A stretch of 50,311 nucleotides of DNA from an uncultured Burkholderiales bacterium (GTDB lineage Bacteria > Pseudomonadota > Gammaproteobacteria > Burkholderiales > Burkholderiaceae_C). The stretch spans positions 1 to 50,311 of the forward strand of contig CAIMVC010000090.1 in NCBI GenBank assembly GCA_903844825.1, read 5' to 3'. Shown here in pieces: positions 28,521 through 36,684 of this stretch. Below the pieces are notes generated by a model. That model was given only the letters and a program-made list of their open reading frames with translations, did not search any database and was not told where the DNA came from. The translations under genes were made by a program, and so were the position numbers. The stretch's first letter is position 1; the number at the start of each line of letters is the position of its first letter.

Positions 28521-29702
28521 ATGACTGAACAGAAACTGTCACTCGATGGCATCCGCGTCCTTGAATTCACCCACATGGTGATGGGCCCCAGCTGTGGAAT
28601 GATCCTCGCAGACCTTGGGGCTGAAGTGATCAAGGTCGAGCCCTTGCAAGGTGATGCCACCCGACGCTTGATGGGATCAGGAACGGGCTTCTTCCCGACC
28701 TACAACCGCAACAAAAAGAGCATCGCGATCGACACCCAAACCGAGCAGGGCCGGGAGATCGTGCGCCGTCTTGTCGCGACCGTAGATGTGTTCAGCGAGA
28801 ACTTCAAAAACGGCACCATGGAGAAGCTCGGCTTGGACTACGCGTCGCTCAGCCAGATCAACGAAAGACTGATCTATGTCTCGCACAAAGGCTTTTTACC
28901 AGGGCCTTATGAGCACCGCACCGCGCTGGACGAAGTCGTGCAGATGATGGGCGGCCTCGCGTACATGACAGGCCCGGAAGGTCGTCCCTTGCGCGCAGGC
29001 GCCTCGGTCAACGACATCATGGGCGGCATGTTTGGCGCCATCGGCGTGATGGCCGCTTTGCGTGCACGCGAGCACACAGGCAAGGGCCAGGAGGTCTTGT
29101 CCGCCCTCTATGAAAACAATGTATTTCTCATGGCGACGCACATGATGCAGTTCGCGATGACAGGCAAGCCGGCCTCACCCATGCCGAGCCGAATTTCCGC
29201 CTGGGGCATCTACGATGTTTTTACCGTGGCGCAGGGCGAACAGATTTTTCTGGCGGTGGTGTCAGACACCCAGTGGGCCATCTTCTGCAAGCGATTCAAC
29301 TTTGACGATCTGGCCCAAGATGCACGACTGGCAAGCAATAACCTGCGCGTGACGGCGCGCGATTGGATGATGCCCTTGCTGCGTGAGCGTTTATCGACAT
29401 GGTCGGCAGCAGAACTGGGCGCTGCGTTTGAAGTGGCCGGACTGCCGTACTCGCCGATCCGGGCGCCGCATGAATTGTTTGACGATCCGCACTTGAAGGC
29501 AACGCACGGCTTGGCCGAGATGGACCTGCCCGATGGCCGCCATGTCCGCACACCCCTGTTGCCCATCATGCTCGGCGGGGTCCGACCGTCCGTGCGACAA
29601 GGGCCACCGAAATTGGGCAGCGATACCGATGCAGTGCTGGCCTCTCTTGGCTTGAGCCAAGATGAAATTGCACGAGCCCATGTGGCTGGTGTTGTTGGCT
29701 GA
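28521..29702 (+). CDS. CaiB/BaiF family (class III) CoA-transferase, second copy
   Basis: A 393-residue protein with ADLGAEVIKVEPLQGD at the N-terminus and AGASVNDIMGGMFGA, in which the Asp is the predicted acyl carrier. The ATG at 28521 is chosen because the frame before it shows no family similarity. It follows the HMG-CoA-lyase-like gene by 57 bases. It is the last intact gene before the rraA scar, paralleling Region 1, where a CaiB/BaiF, a dioxygenase and RraA genes are clustered. Confidence 0.9.
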   Translation: MTEQKLSLDGIRVLEFTHMVMGPSCGMILADLGAEVIKVEPLQGDATRRLMGSGTGFFPTYNRNKKSIAIDTQTEQGREIVRRLVATVDVFSENFKNGTMEKLGLDYASLSQINERLIYVSHKGFLPGPYEHRTALDEVVQMMGGLAYMTGPEGRPLRAGASVNDIMGGMFGAIGVMAALRAREHTGKGQEVLSALYENNVFLMATHMMQFAMTGKPASPMPSRISAWGIYDVFTVAQGEQIFLAVVSDTQWAIFCKRFNFDDLAQDARLASNNLRVTARDWMMPLLRERLSTWSAAELGAAFEVAGLPYSPIRAPHELFDDPHLKATHGLAEMDLPDGRHVRTPLLPIMLGGVRPSVRQGPPKLGSDTDAVLASLGLSQDEIARAHVAGVVG

Positions 29703-29740
29703 ATTTTTTAAACACCTGATCAGATCAATAGACGTCTAAC

Positions 29741-29880
29741 ATGACCGATCGCCAAGTTCAACGCCTGCGGTGTCTGGATGTGTGTGACGTAGCGAGCGCC
29801 ACAAACAAGAAAAAACCGACATCTGCCAACGCCTGCCAGCCGGGGAGACCACCTTGGCGGTGTATGGTTGGGGTATCTGA
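29741..29880 (+). pseudogene. Collapsed rraA-array remnant (rraA1 start joined to rraA3 end)
   Basis: Bases 29741 to about 29790 nearly repeat the first codons of the rraA1 gene at 3413, and roughly 30 upstream bases also match. From about 29799 to the stop at 29880 the sequence nearly repeats the last 80 bases of rraA3 (5358-5438), including GGGGAGACCACCTTGGCGG. The parts that lie about 1.9 kb apart in the intact array are adjacent here, and the 140-base span is not a multiple of three, so the two ends are out of frame. A 52-codon frame can be read from 29741 to 29899 but is probably meaningless. This is a deletion scar of a former second rraA array. Confidence 0.85.
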
Positions 29881-29898
29881 TATTTCTAAGATCTCCTG

Positions 29899-30882
29899 AT
29901 GATCCAACGCCGTGCATTCACTGGGGCCGCAGCCGCTGCCTTGTTAGCCTTGATGGGGTCTGGGGTGCAAGCCCAGACGATTGCCAAAACCGTGCGCATT
30001 TGGGTGGGTTTTCCGCCGGGCGGCTCGGCCGATTTGCTGGCCCGCGCGCTGGCGCAACAGCTGGGCAGTTACGGCTCGCAGGTGATTGTGGAGAACAAAC
30101 CGGGCGCCGGTGGCCGCATTGCACTGGAGCAACTCAAAAACGCAGACGCCGACGGATCGGTGCTGGCGGTCACGCCGGCGTCGATGATGGTGGTGTACCC
30201 GCATATTTACCGCCAGCTGAGCTACCAGCCGCTGCAGGATTTCGCGCCGGTGGCCAAGCTGGGGGCCGCCCAGTTTGTTGTCAGCGTCGGGCCGCAGGTG
30301 CCCGCTTCGGTCAAGCGGATGGCCGACTTTGTGGCCTGGGCCAAGGCCAACCCAGCGTTGGCCAGCTATGGCTCTTCGGGCGCTGGCTCGATCCCACATT
30401 TCACCGGGGTGGCGCTGGCCAAGGCAGCGGGCATCGAGCTCACGCATGTGGCCTATAAGGGCGCGGCACCGGCCATGTCCGACTTGCTCGGCGGCCAGGT
30501 GGCGGCCAATGTGGGCGTGATTTCCAACGCTTTGCCACACATCCAGTCGGGCAAGCTGCGGGCACTGGCTGTGAGCGGCCCGGTGCGCAGCGCCTTTTTG
30601 CCCGACGTGCCGACCCTGGCCGAAGCCGGCCTGGCGGCAGCGCAGGCGGTCGAATGGTTCGGCGTGTTCTTGCCCACCCGGGCTTCCGCGCCGACGGTCA
30701 ACCGGCTGCATGCGGCTGTACGCGAAGCGCTCAAGGCCAAAGCCTTGCAAGAGGTGCTGAGCAAAGCCTCGTTCGAGGTGGCTGCGGGCGACAGCCCAAA
30801 GGAATTTGGCGAGCAATTTCAAGCCGACCTCAAACGCTGGGGCGAGGTGGTCAAGGTCTCGGGCTTCACACCCGAGGACTGA
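29899..30882 (+). CDS. Bug/TctC family periplasmic binding protein
   Basis: A 327-residue receptor with an Arg-Arg-containing signal peptide ending at GVQAQ (about residue 26). It has VGFPPGGSADLLAR and VAYKGAAPAMSDLLGG, both standard Bug blocks. It starts just after the rraA scar and is followed by a crotonase-fold gene. It begins a block with different neighbours from Region 3, so it may belong to a separate pathway. No TctA/TctB genes are nearby. Confidence 0.9.
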   Translation: MIQRRAFTGAAAAALLALMGSGVQAQTIAKTVRIWVGFPPGGSADLLARALAQQLGSYGSQVIVENKPGAGGRIALEQLKNADADGSVLAVTPASMMVVYPHIYRQLSYQPLQDFAPVAKLGAAQFVVSVGPQVPASVKRMADFVAWAKANPALASYGSSGAGSIPHFTGVALAKAAGIELTHVAYKGAAPAMSDLLGGQVAANVGVISNALPHIQSGKLRALAVSGPVRSAFLPDVPTLAEAGLAAAQAVEWFGVFLPTRASAPTVNRLHAAVREALKAKALQEVLSKASFEVAAGDSPKEFGEQFQADLKRWGEVVKVSGFTPED

Positions 30883-30930
30883 GAACTGGCTTGCAGCGCA
30901 GGCGACTTTATTTTTAGAAAAAACCGATCC

Positions 30931-31719
30931 ATGACTGAATTGCCTGCTTCCCCTTCTGCCCCTGTGCTTCACACCACAGGCGGCGTAGCCACCATCACCT
31001 TGAACCGCCCGGCCCAGCGCAACCGGCTCGAAAACGGCGACCTGGCAACCCTGCTGGCGCATTTTGAGGCGGTCAACCAAGAGACCAGCGTGCGCCTGCT
31101 GGTGCTGACGGCCAATACCGCCGGCCAGCCCAAGCCGGTGTTTTGTGCAGGCTATGACATCGGCGGTTTCAACGAGCCAGGGCATGGTGCCACCGCGTTC
31201 GAGAAGGTGCCCGACGCCCTGGCCGTGATGCGGCCCATCACCCTTTGCGCGCTCAACGGCAGCGTCTACGGCGGCGCCACCGACGTGGTGCTGGCCTGCG
31301 ACTTGCGCGTCGGCTTGCAAGGTATCGAGTGGCGCATGCCCGCCACCGCGCTGGGCCTGCATTACTACCCCAGCGGCTTGCAACGCTACATCAGCCGCTT
31401 TGGCGTGTCGGCCACCAAACGCGCCTTTTTGACGGCCCGGCCTTTTGACTGGCAGCAACTCGAGCGTCTGGGCTTGTTTGAAGCCTTTGTCACGGCGCAA
31501 GACTGGCAGGCCACGCAGCAGTCGCTGGTGCAAGACATCCTCGCCCTGGCCCCGCTGGCCGCGCAAGAGACCAAAAAGTCGCTCAATGAAATCGCCAGCG
31601 GCGCCATCGACTGGCCAGCCCTGCGCGAACGCGAAGCGCTGACCAGCACCAGCGCCGACTTTGCTGAAGGCCGCGCCGCCTTTGCCGAGCGCCGCAAACC
31701 GGTATTTGTGGGGCGCTGA
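30931..31719 (+). CDS. Crotonase-fold protein lacking the usual hydratase Glu pair
   Basis: A 262-residue enoyl-CoA hydratase/isomerase family protein. LNRPAQRNRLENGD and VFCAGYDIGGF mark the CoA-binding and oxyanion parts. At the two positions where hydratases have Glu, it reads GGATDVVLACD (Asp or Thr) and RMPATALGLHY (Ala), so simple enoyl-CoA hydration is doubtful. Isomerase, hydrolase, ring-cleaving or decarboxylase activity is possible. It faces the CoA-ligase gene across a repeat-rich gap. The start follows the TctC stop by 48 bases. Confidence 0.85.
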   Translation: MTELPASPSAPVLHTTGGVATITLNRPAQRNRLENGDLATLLAHFEAVNQETSVRLLVLTANTAGQPKPVFCAGYDIGGFNEPGHGATAFEKVPDALAVMRPITLCALNGSVYGGATDVVLACDLRVGLQGIEWRMPATALGLHYYPSGLQRYISRFGVSATKRAFLTARPFDWQQLERLGLFEAFVTAQDWQATQQSLVQDILALAPLAAQETKKSLNEIASGAIDWPALREREALTSTSADFAEGRAAFAERRKPVFVGR

Positions 31720-32181
31720 GGCCGGCCAACGGCGTGCCATGTTTCCGCTGGGCCGCCCCAAGGAGAAGAGCAGCCTTCATGGCGGATGGTCAATCGCTGA
31801 CCGGCACGAGCCGCCCTCCCAACCTTCCCCCGGCGGGGGCAGGAGTCAGGCAAGCGTACGAACTCAACAGCGGCGCTGAACACCAGCCAGGGCCGCGGAA
31901 CCGGCCGCAGGCGCAGCACCCCCCGGGGGGCAGCGCAGTATGCGAAGCGATATGCGTGGGGGCTCCACCCCGCGAAGCGACAAGCGTGGAGGCTCACTCC
32001 CTGCTCAGCTAGGGCCGCGGAACCGGCTCAGCCGGGCCGCAGGCGCAGCGCCCCCTCGGGGGGCAGCGTAGTACGCGAAGCGACAAGCGTGGGGGCTCAC
32101 TCCCTGCTCAGCCGGGCCGCAGGCGCAGCGCCCCCTCGGGGGGCAGCGTAGTACGCGAAGCGACAAGCGTGGGGGCTCAAT
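31720..32181. repeat. Gap with GC-rich hairpin repeats between converging genes
   Basis: No plausible gene. It contains a hairpin CCCCC-GGC-GGGGG at 31827-31839, a degenerate repeat copy at about 31903-32009, and an 80-base unit repeated 1.9 times at 32026-32179. Each unit carries the hairpin GCCCCC-TCG-GGGGGC. The two flanking genes converge here, so the hairpins could stop or protect transcripts from both sides. Similar GC-rich intergenic repeats are common in Comamonadaceae; this is from general knowledge, not a search. Confidence 0.75.
32026..32179. repeat. 80-bp tandem repeat (1.9 copies)
   Basis: The stretch 32026-32105 is repeated at 32106-32179 without visible change until the last bases. 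The unit begins GCTCAGCCGGGCCGCAGGCG and ends with a GCGAAGCGACAAGCGTG block before GGGGGCTCA. The near-identity of the copies suggests recent unequal crossing-over or slippage. It ends 2 bases before the stop codon of the CoA-ligase gene. Confidence 0.9.
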
Positions 32182-33660
32182 CTACAGCGGCGGCAGACGC
32201 CCGACCAGTTCGGGTTTGACCACCTTGCCCAGTGAGTTGCGCGGCAAGTCGTCGACGATAAATACTTGGCGCGGCACCTTGTAGGATGCCAGCTGGGCGC
32301 GGCACAGCGCGATCAGCGCTTGCGGCTCGAGCGGCGCCTTGAGTATCACGAAGGCCGCGACTTCTTCGTCAAATTCTCTGGAGGGCCAACCCACCACGCA
32401 AGCGTCTGACACCGCCGCATGGTTGCGCAAAGTAGCCTCGATTTCCTGGGGGTAGATGTTGATGCCACCCCGAATGATCATGTCCTTGGCGCGCCCCTTG
32501 AGAAAAAGAAAACCCTCGTCATTGAACAGGCCCAGGTCACCCGGGTAAAACCAGCCCTCGCGGAAGGCCTCGAGACTGGCCTCGGGATCGCCATAAAAAC
32601 CGTCGGCCACGGCCGGGCCACGGTAGCGAATCCGGCCCACGGTGCCGGGCTCTTGAAGCTGGTGCTGCTCGTTGACGATTTGCACTTCAACGCCAAAGAC
32701 AGGGCGCCCCACCGACTCGCCAAAAAGCTGCTGGTCATCGGCAGACAGCACCGTGATACCGCCGCCCTCGGTGGAGCTGTAGTACTCGATGAAGTTCGGG
32801 CACAGGCTCTGGCGTATCTGCACGCGTTCTTGCGCGGTCAGCGGCGAGCCCGAGGACACCAGGGTCTTGAGCTGCCTGAGCGGCGCCAGCGTGGCCGCAT
32901 CGCAGGCGAGCAGGCGGCGCAGCAAGGTGGGCACCAAAAACAGCACGCTGGCGCCGGTGCGGGCCACCTCGTCTGCCAGCTCCGCGGGCTCGTAGGGCTG
33001 CGGGCACAAGACCACGGTCCCGCCGGCGTACAGGGTCGACATGCTGAACGCCCGGCCGCCGCCAAAATACAGCGGCGTGGCATTGATGTAGGTCTCGCGG
33101 CTGCCAAAGCCCAGATCGACCCAATGCGTCCAGAAGCGATTGAGAAACTTCTGGTGGGACACCATCGGCCCCTTGGGGCGCCCCGTCGTGCCGGACGACA
33201 GCGACATGGCCAGCCCCCGGTCGCCGTCGGGAAAGTTCTGGTTGGCGTCGGCCAGCGGCAGCAGCGCCAGCCAGGCCGGCCCGGCTTCGATGCAGCGGGC
33301 GCCCTCAAAGGCCTCGCCCGGCTCGACCAGCACCGCCGCTGGCTCGAAGTGCGACGCCAGACGCTGCTTTTCAAAGGCTTTCCAGCGGCAGTCCAGCGGC
33401 AGGATCACCGCGCCACAACGCGCCACGGCGTACAGCATGAGCAGGTGTTCCACCGAGTCGCGCAAGGCAATGCCGACGATCTGCCCGGGCTGCACGCCCA
33501 GGGCCAGCAGCGCGGCGGCGCGCTGGCGAACGCCCAGATCGAGGTCGCAGTAGTTCAGCACGCTAGCGCCGTCAATGACGGCGGCCTTGGAGGGTCGCTG
33601 CCGCGCGTGCAGCGACAACTGCTCGGCCAGATTGCGTGTCGGGTCAGAGCTCAGCTTCAT
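32182..33660 (-). CDS. AMP-dependent acyl-CoA synthetase (ANL family)
   Basis: A 492-residue ligase. It shows the P-loop SLSSGTTGRPKGPM (about residues 155-168), EYYSSTEGGG, the hinge GRAKDMIIRGGINIYPQEIE, and the catalytic Lys in NSLGKVVK near the C-terminus, so it looks fully active. It would form an acyl-CoA from an organic acid with ATP. It is the last gene of the - strand operon led by the TctC gene at 35552-36532, which probably encodes uptake and activation of one acid. Substrate class (aromatic or short-chain) cannot be fixed. Confidence 0.92.
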   Translation of the reverse strand: MKLSSDPTRNLAEQLSLHARQRPSKAAVIDGASVLNYCDLDLGVRQRAAALLALGVQPGQIVGIALRDSVEHLLMLYAVARCGAVILPLDCRWKAFEKQRLASHFEPAAVLVEPGEAFEGARCIEAGPAWLALLPLADANQNFPDGDRGLAMSLSSGTTGRPKGPMVSHQKFLNRFWTHWVDLGFGSRETYINATPLYFGGGRAFSMSTLYAGGTVVLCPQPYEPAELADEVARTGASVLFLVPTLLRRLLACDAATLAPLRQLKTLVSSGSPLTAQERVQIRQSLCPNFIEYYSSTEGGGITVLSADDQQLFGESVGRPVFGVEVQIVNEQHQLQEPGTVGRIRYRGPAVADGFYGDPEASLEAFREGWFYPGDLGLFNDEGFLFLKGRAKDMIIRGGINIYPQEIEATLRNHAAVSDACVVGWPSREFDEEVAAFVILKAPLEPQALIALCRAQLASYKVPRQVFIVDDLPRNSLGKVVKPELVGRLPPL

Positions 33661-33736
33661 GCTGCGTCACCCGAGCGCAATGCCCGTCTAAATAGCCGCC
33701 GCTCAGCGAACCATTCAGCCGGCCTCTGAGCCAGCC

Positions 33737-34642
33737 TCACCGGGCGGCCCGCTGCGCCGCGCTGAGCCTGCTGCCGCTGGCGTCCAGGCCGTAAATGCGC
33801 AGCGCGTTGTCGCGCAGCATCTTGCGTTTGGGGATGGGGCGCAGGTTCAGCGCCTCGATCTGTTCGCGAGTGCGCTCAAAATCGAGCACCGGAAAGTCGG
33901 TGCCAAACAAGACTTTGTCCTGCCCGAAGGTGTTGATGTAGTTGATGAAGGCTTGCGGCCAGTATTTAGGCGCATGGGCATCGGTTCCGATATACACGTT
34001 CGGGTGTTTCCAGGCCATGGCGATCATCTCTTCTGCCCAGGGGATGCCCACATGAATGCCAATCAGTTTGAGTTCGGGAAAGTCGCAGGCTACCCCGTCC
34101 AGCGTGATCGGACGCCCGACGCTGCGCAGACGATGCTGCGGGTCGTACAGCATGCTCTGGCCGACCTGCAGCTGAACCGGGATGTCAAGCTCGACGCACT
34201 TGGCATAAAACGGGTACCAGCGGGCATGGTCGGGCGCCAGCTCGAACCAGTGCGGATAAAAATGCGCGCCAATAAAACCGTGCTCCTTCACGCCTTTTTC
34301 GAGCTGACGCACGCCATCCATGCCCTCGGTCGGGTCCAGCCCGGCCAGCCCATAAAAACGGTCGGGGTACTGGTTGACGGCCTGAGCCACCAACTCGTAA
34401 GGGATGTGGTAGCTGGCTTTGTGCAGCAGCGGACCGACCTTGGTGGCGATCAAAAAAGCGCGTTCGATGCCCGCTGCATCCATGCGCCGCAGCATCTCTT
34501 CGTGAGACACGCCTTGCAGCGTAGCCTGGCCGACGTTCATCTTGCCGCCAAAAAAAGCGTCACGGTTGGGGCGAATCGCCAGTGACTCCGGGGTCCAGAT
34601 GTTGACCACCGCATCGATGGCCTGAATGTCGTAGCGGCTCAT
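33737..34642 (-). CDS. Amidohydrolase-2 family protein with altered metal site
   Basis: A 301-residue TIM-barrel protein of the ACMSD-like amidohydrolase-2 family. It retains LIGIHVG and VLFGTDFP, corresponding to a metal His and Asp. At the N-terminus, where members have D-x-H-x-H, it reads IDAVVNIW, with no HxH, and the barrel segment IPVQLQVGQ lacks the usual His. A normal binuclear or mononuclear metal site is therefore unlikely. It overlaps the alpha/beta hydrolase gene by 4 bases. It may be a lyase or hydrolase of another type, or a non-catalytic partner. Confidence 0.82.
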   Translation of the reverse strand: MSRYDIQAIDAVVNIWTPESLAIRPNRDAFFGGKMNVGQATLQGVSHEEMLRRMDAAGIERAFLIATKVGPLLHKASYHIPYELVAQAVNQYPDRFYGLAGLDPTEGMDGVRQLEKGVKEHGFIGAHFYPHWFELAPDHARWYPFYAKCVELDIPVQLQVGQSMLYDPQHRLRSVGRPITLDGVACDFPELKLIGIHVGIPWAEEMIAMAWKHPNVYIGTDAHAPKYWPQAFINYINTFGQDKVLFGTDFPVLDFERTREQIEALNLRPIPKRKMLRDNALRIYGLDASGSRLSAAQRAAR

Positions 34643-35547
34643 GAAGCGCTCCTGGTCTGCACGGGCTGGCCGTCGAGAAATTGTTCAAACTGCAGCACCG
34701 TCGCTGCCAGCGCGCCAGGGTTGAGCGTGCCCTCGGTCACCAGGTGGCTGGCACGCGGCATGAGCTGGCACACGGTCTCGAAGTACTCAAGAAACATGTC
34801 GTGCCGGGCACAGGCCAACAGCGTCGGCACCGTCACCAGCGGCAGGCGGGCGGGCTTGTCATACGCAATGGCCGCGCGGTAGGCGATCGGGTAGGTGCGG
34901 GCGGCTTTGATGACCTCGACGACTTTGTCATGCAACTCATCGGCACTGGGCAGGCCGATGCTCCGGCAGTGGCGCGCTTCGCGGCGGTACCAGGGCCAAA
35001 ACAGGTAGGAGTCGCGCACAAAGTTCCAGATTCGATGGAACTGGATGCCGGTCAGGTCGATCGGCACGTCGGGCGCGTAGTGTTGGAGCATGTCTGCCTG
35101 CTCTTGCGCGCTGTAAAGCGACACCCCGTCGAGCACGAGTCGGTTCACGCGCTGCGGGTGGGCAATAGCGATCTCGCACGCAATATTGGCCCCGGTGTGG
35201 CTGCCATACAGGTCAAAGCGCTCCAGGCCCAAAGCGTCCAGCGCGCGCACATGACCATCCGCAAAATAGCGAATCGGCGGCGCCGTGCCCTCTGGCGCCG
35301 ATGAGTCGCCATTGCCCAGCGTGTCGGTGGCCACCACGCGCCGGCGCTGGGACAGCACCCGCATCATCGGCTCGAGCCCCTTGGCCGAACCCGGCGAGGC
35401 GTGCAACATCACCAGTGGCAAGGGCGTGTCGCTGCTGCAGCGGCCGGCTTCGCGGTAATGCACCTGCCCTTCCGCAACATCAGCAAAACCACGCCGTATC
35501 CGTGTTGCCGGGCTGACCGGCGCCGGCATCGGGGCAAGCGTGCTCAT
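34639..35547 (-). CDS. Alpha/beta-fold hydrolase with His at the nucleophile elbow
   Basis: A 302-residue alpha/beta hydrolase: oxyanion region MLHASPGS (about residues 48-55), strand VVATDTLGNGDS, and the nucleophile turn LYGSHTGANIA (about 113-123). In the G-x-nucleophile-x-G pattern the central residue is His rather than Ser, Cys or Asp. The late CARHDMF segment matches the usual acid region. It lies 4 bases after the TctC stop in the same operon. It may be a lyase-type or cofactor-less member; ordinary esterase activity is uncertain. Confidence 0.83.
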   Translation of the reverse strand: MSTLAPMPAPVSPATRIRRGFADVAEGQVHYREAGRCSSDTPLPLVMLHASPGSAKGLEPMMRVLSQRRRVVATDTLGNGDSSAPEGTAPPIRYFADGHVRALDALGLERFDLYGSHTGANIACEIAIAHPQRVNRLVLDGVSLYSAQEQADMLQHYAPDVPIDLTGIQFHRIWNFVRDSYLFWPWYRREARHCRSIGLPSADELHDKVVEVIKAARTYPIAYRAAIAYDKPARLPLVTVPTLLACARHDMFLEYFETVCQLMPRASHLVTEGTLNPGALAATVLQFEQFLDGQPVQTRSAS

Positions 35548-35551
35548 GACC

Positions 35552-36532
35552 CTAGTCCTTGATGCCGGCAGCTTTGATGGACACCGCCCAGCGCACCAGG
35601 TCGTCCTTGATCTTGGCGCTGTAAGCCTCAGGCGTGGTGCCTTCGATGTCTAGGCCGTTGTCCTTCATGCGGGAGACGATGTCGGGCTGCTTGAGAATTT
35701 GCACCACCTCGGCGTGCAGCTTCTGGACGATGGCCGGCGGCGTGTTGGCCGGGGCCATCAGGCCGTACCAGGAATTGACCTCGAAGCCCGGCAAGGTTTC
35801 GGCCACGGCCGGCACGCTCGGCAGGGCTTCTGTGCGCTTGGTCGTGCTGACCGCCAGGGGGCGCAATTTACCGTCATTGATCAGACTCATGACACCGGCC
35901 ACATTCACAAACGCCGCCTGCAAGGAACCGCCGAGCAAGTCGGTGTTGATCATGGCCGAACCCCGGTAAGGCACATGAATCATCTCGACACCGGTCATCT
36001 GGGCCAGGGTGGCGCCGGCCAGGTGCGTGGTGCTGCCAATGCCGACCGAGCCATAGGCCACCTTGCCGTTGTTCTTGCGGGCATAGTCGATCAACTCGGC
36101 CAGGTTTTTAGCCGGAAAGTCGGCGCGTACGACCAGCACCGTTGGGCCCGAGACGATTTGCGTGATCGGCGCGAAATCCTTGACTGGGTCGTAAGGCGGC
36201 TTGTTGGGCAGGGACGGGCTGATGGCGATCGGACCCACATGTGAGAACAGCAAGGTGTAGCCGTCTGCCTTGGCACGCGCGACCGCCGCTGCACCGATCG
36301 TGCCGTTGGCGCCACCCCGGCTGTCCACCACAAACTGCTGGCCCAGGCGCTGCGACAGCTTGTCGGCGATGGGGCGAATGATGGCTTCGGCCGGGCCACC
36401 CGAGGCCCAGGGGTTGATCACGAGCACCGGCTTGCTCGGATACACGTCCTGGGCAGCAGCCGGCGCCGTCAGGCCGGCGCAGGCCACCAAGGCCAGTGCG
36501 GTGCGCGCGATGAGGAGCGAAAAAGGGGTCAT
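35552..36532 (-). CDS. Bug/TctC family periplasmic binding protein
   Basis: A 326-residue receptor with a signal peptide ending at APAAAQ (about residue 27), and family blocks INPWASGGPAEAIIRP and VPYRGSAMINTDLLGG. The ATG at 36532 has AGGAAG upstream and was chosen over an earlier in-frame start that would add about 60 residues without signal-peptide character. It leads the - strand operon 36532-32182 and diverges from the IclR gene, so its expression is probably controlled by that regulator. Confidence 0.9.
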   Translation of the reverse strand: MTPFSLLIARTALALVACAGLTAPAAAQDVYPSKPVLVINPWASGGPAEAIIRPIADKLSQRLGQQFVVDSRGGANGTIGAAAVARAKADGYTLLFSHVGPIAISPSLPNKPPYDPVKDFAPITQIVSGPTVLVVRADFPAKNLAELIDYARKNNGKVAYGSVGIGSTTHLAGATLAQMTGVEMIHVPYRGSAMINTDLLGGSLQAAFVNVAGVMSLINDGKLRPLAVSTTKRTEALPSVPAVAETLPGFEVNSWYGLMAPANTPPAIVQKLHAEVVQILKQPDIVSRMKDNGLDIEGTTPEAYSAKIKDDLVRWAVSIKAAGIKD

Positions 36533-36684
36533 GTGACTTCCTGGGTTGAGCAGAGGAATGAACAAGAGGTGAATGGGTTGGAGTCGGTGCACTGGCCGAC
36601 GCCTCAATAATCCACCTGACGGGTTGATAAACTGTATAGTGGATAAATTATGAGACTGGGCTGTGAGACTGTCAACAACGCAAG
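36533..36684. promoter_or_regulatory. Divergent promoter with inverted repeat (possible IclR operator)
   Basis: Gap between the TctC-led operon and the IclR gene. It holds an inverted repeat ATCCAC (36610-36615) and GTGGAT (36639-36644), with matching AT-rich flanks, separated by 23 bases. TTGATA at 36624 and AT-rich ATTATG at about 36647 could form a + strand promoter. IclR genes commonly control their divergent operon from such sites. Functional assignment is inference. Confidence 0.5.

Noticed and set aside
29741..29899. 52-codon frame read through the rraA scar as a possible small gene
   Set aside because: It mixes two frames of ancestral genes across a deletion joint, so the protein is unlikely to be meaningful.
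29944..31761. 605-codon open frame on the - strand across the TctC and crotonase genes
   Set aside because: Antisense shadow; both + strand genes have clear family motifs and start sites.
31720..32181. Repeat region considered as a CRISPR array or rRNA/tRNA fragment
   Set aside because: The units are 80 bp, adjacent, contain hairpins and have no unique spacers; no cloverleaf or cas gene is present.
32419..33729. 436-codon open frame on the + strand across the CoA-ligase gene
   Set aside because: The - strand ligase has all ANL motifs; the + frame has none.
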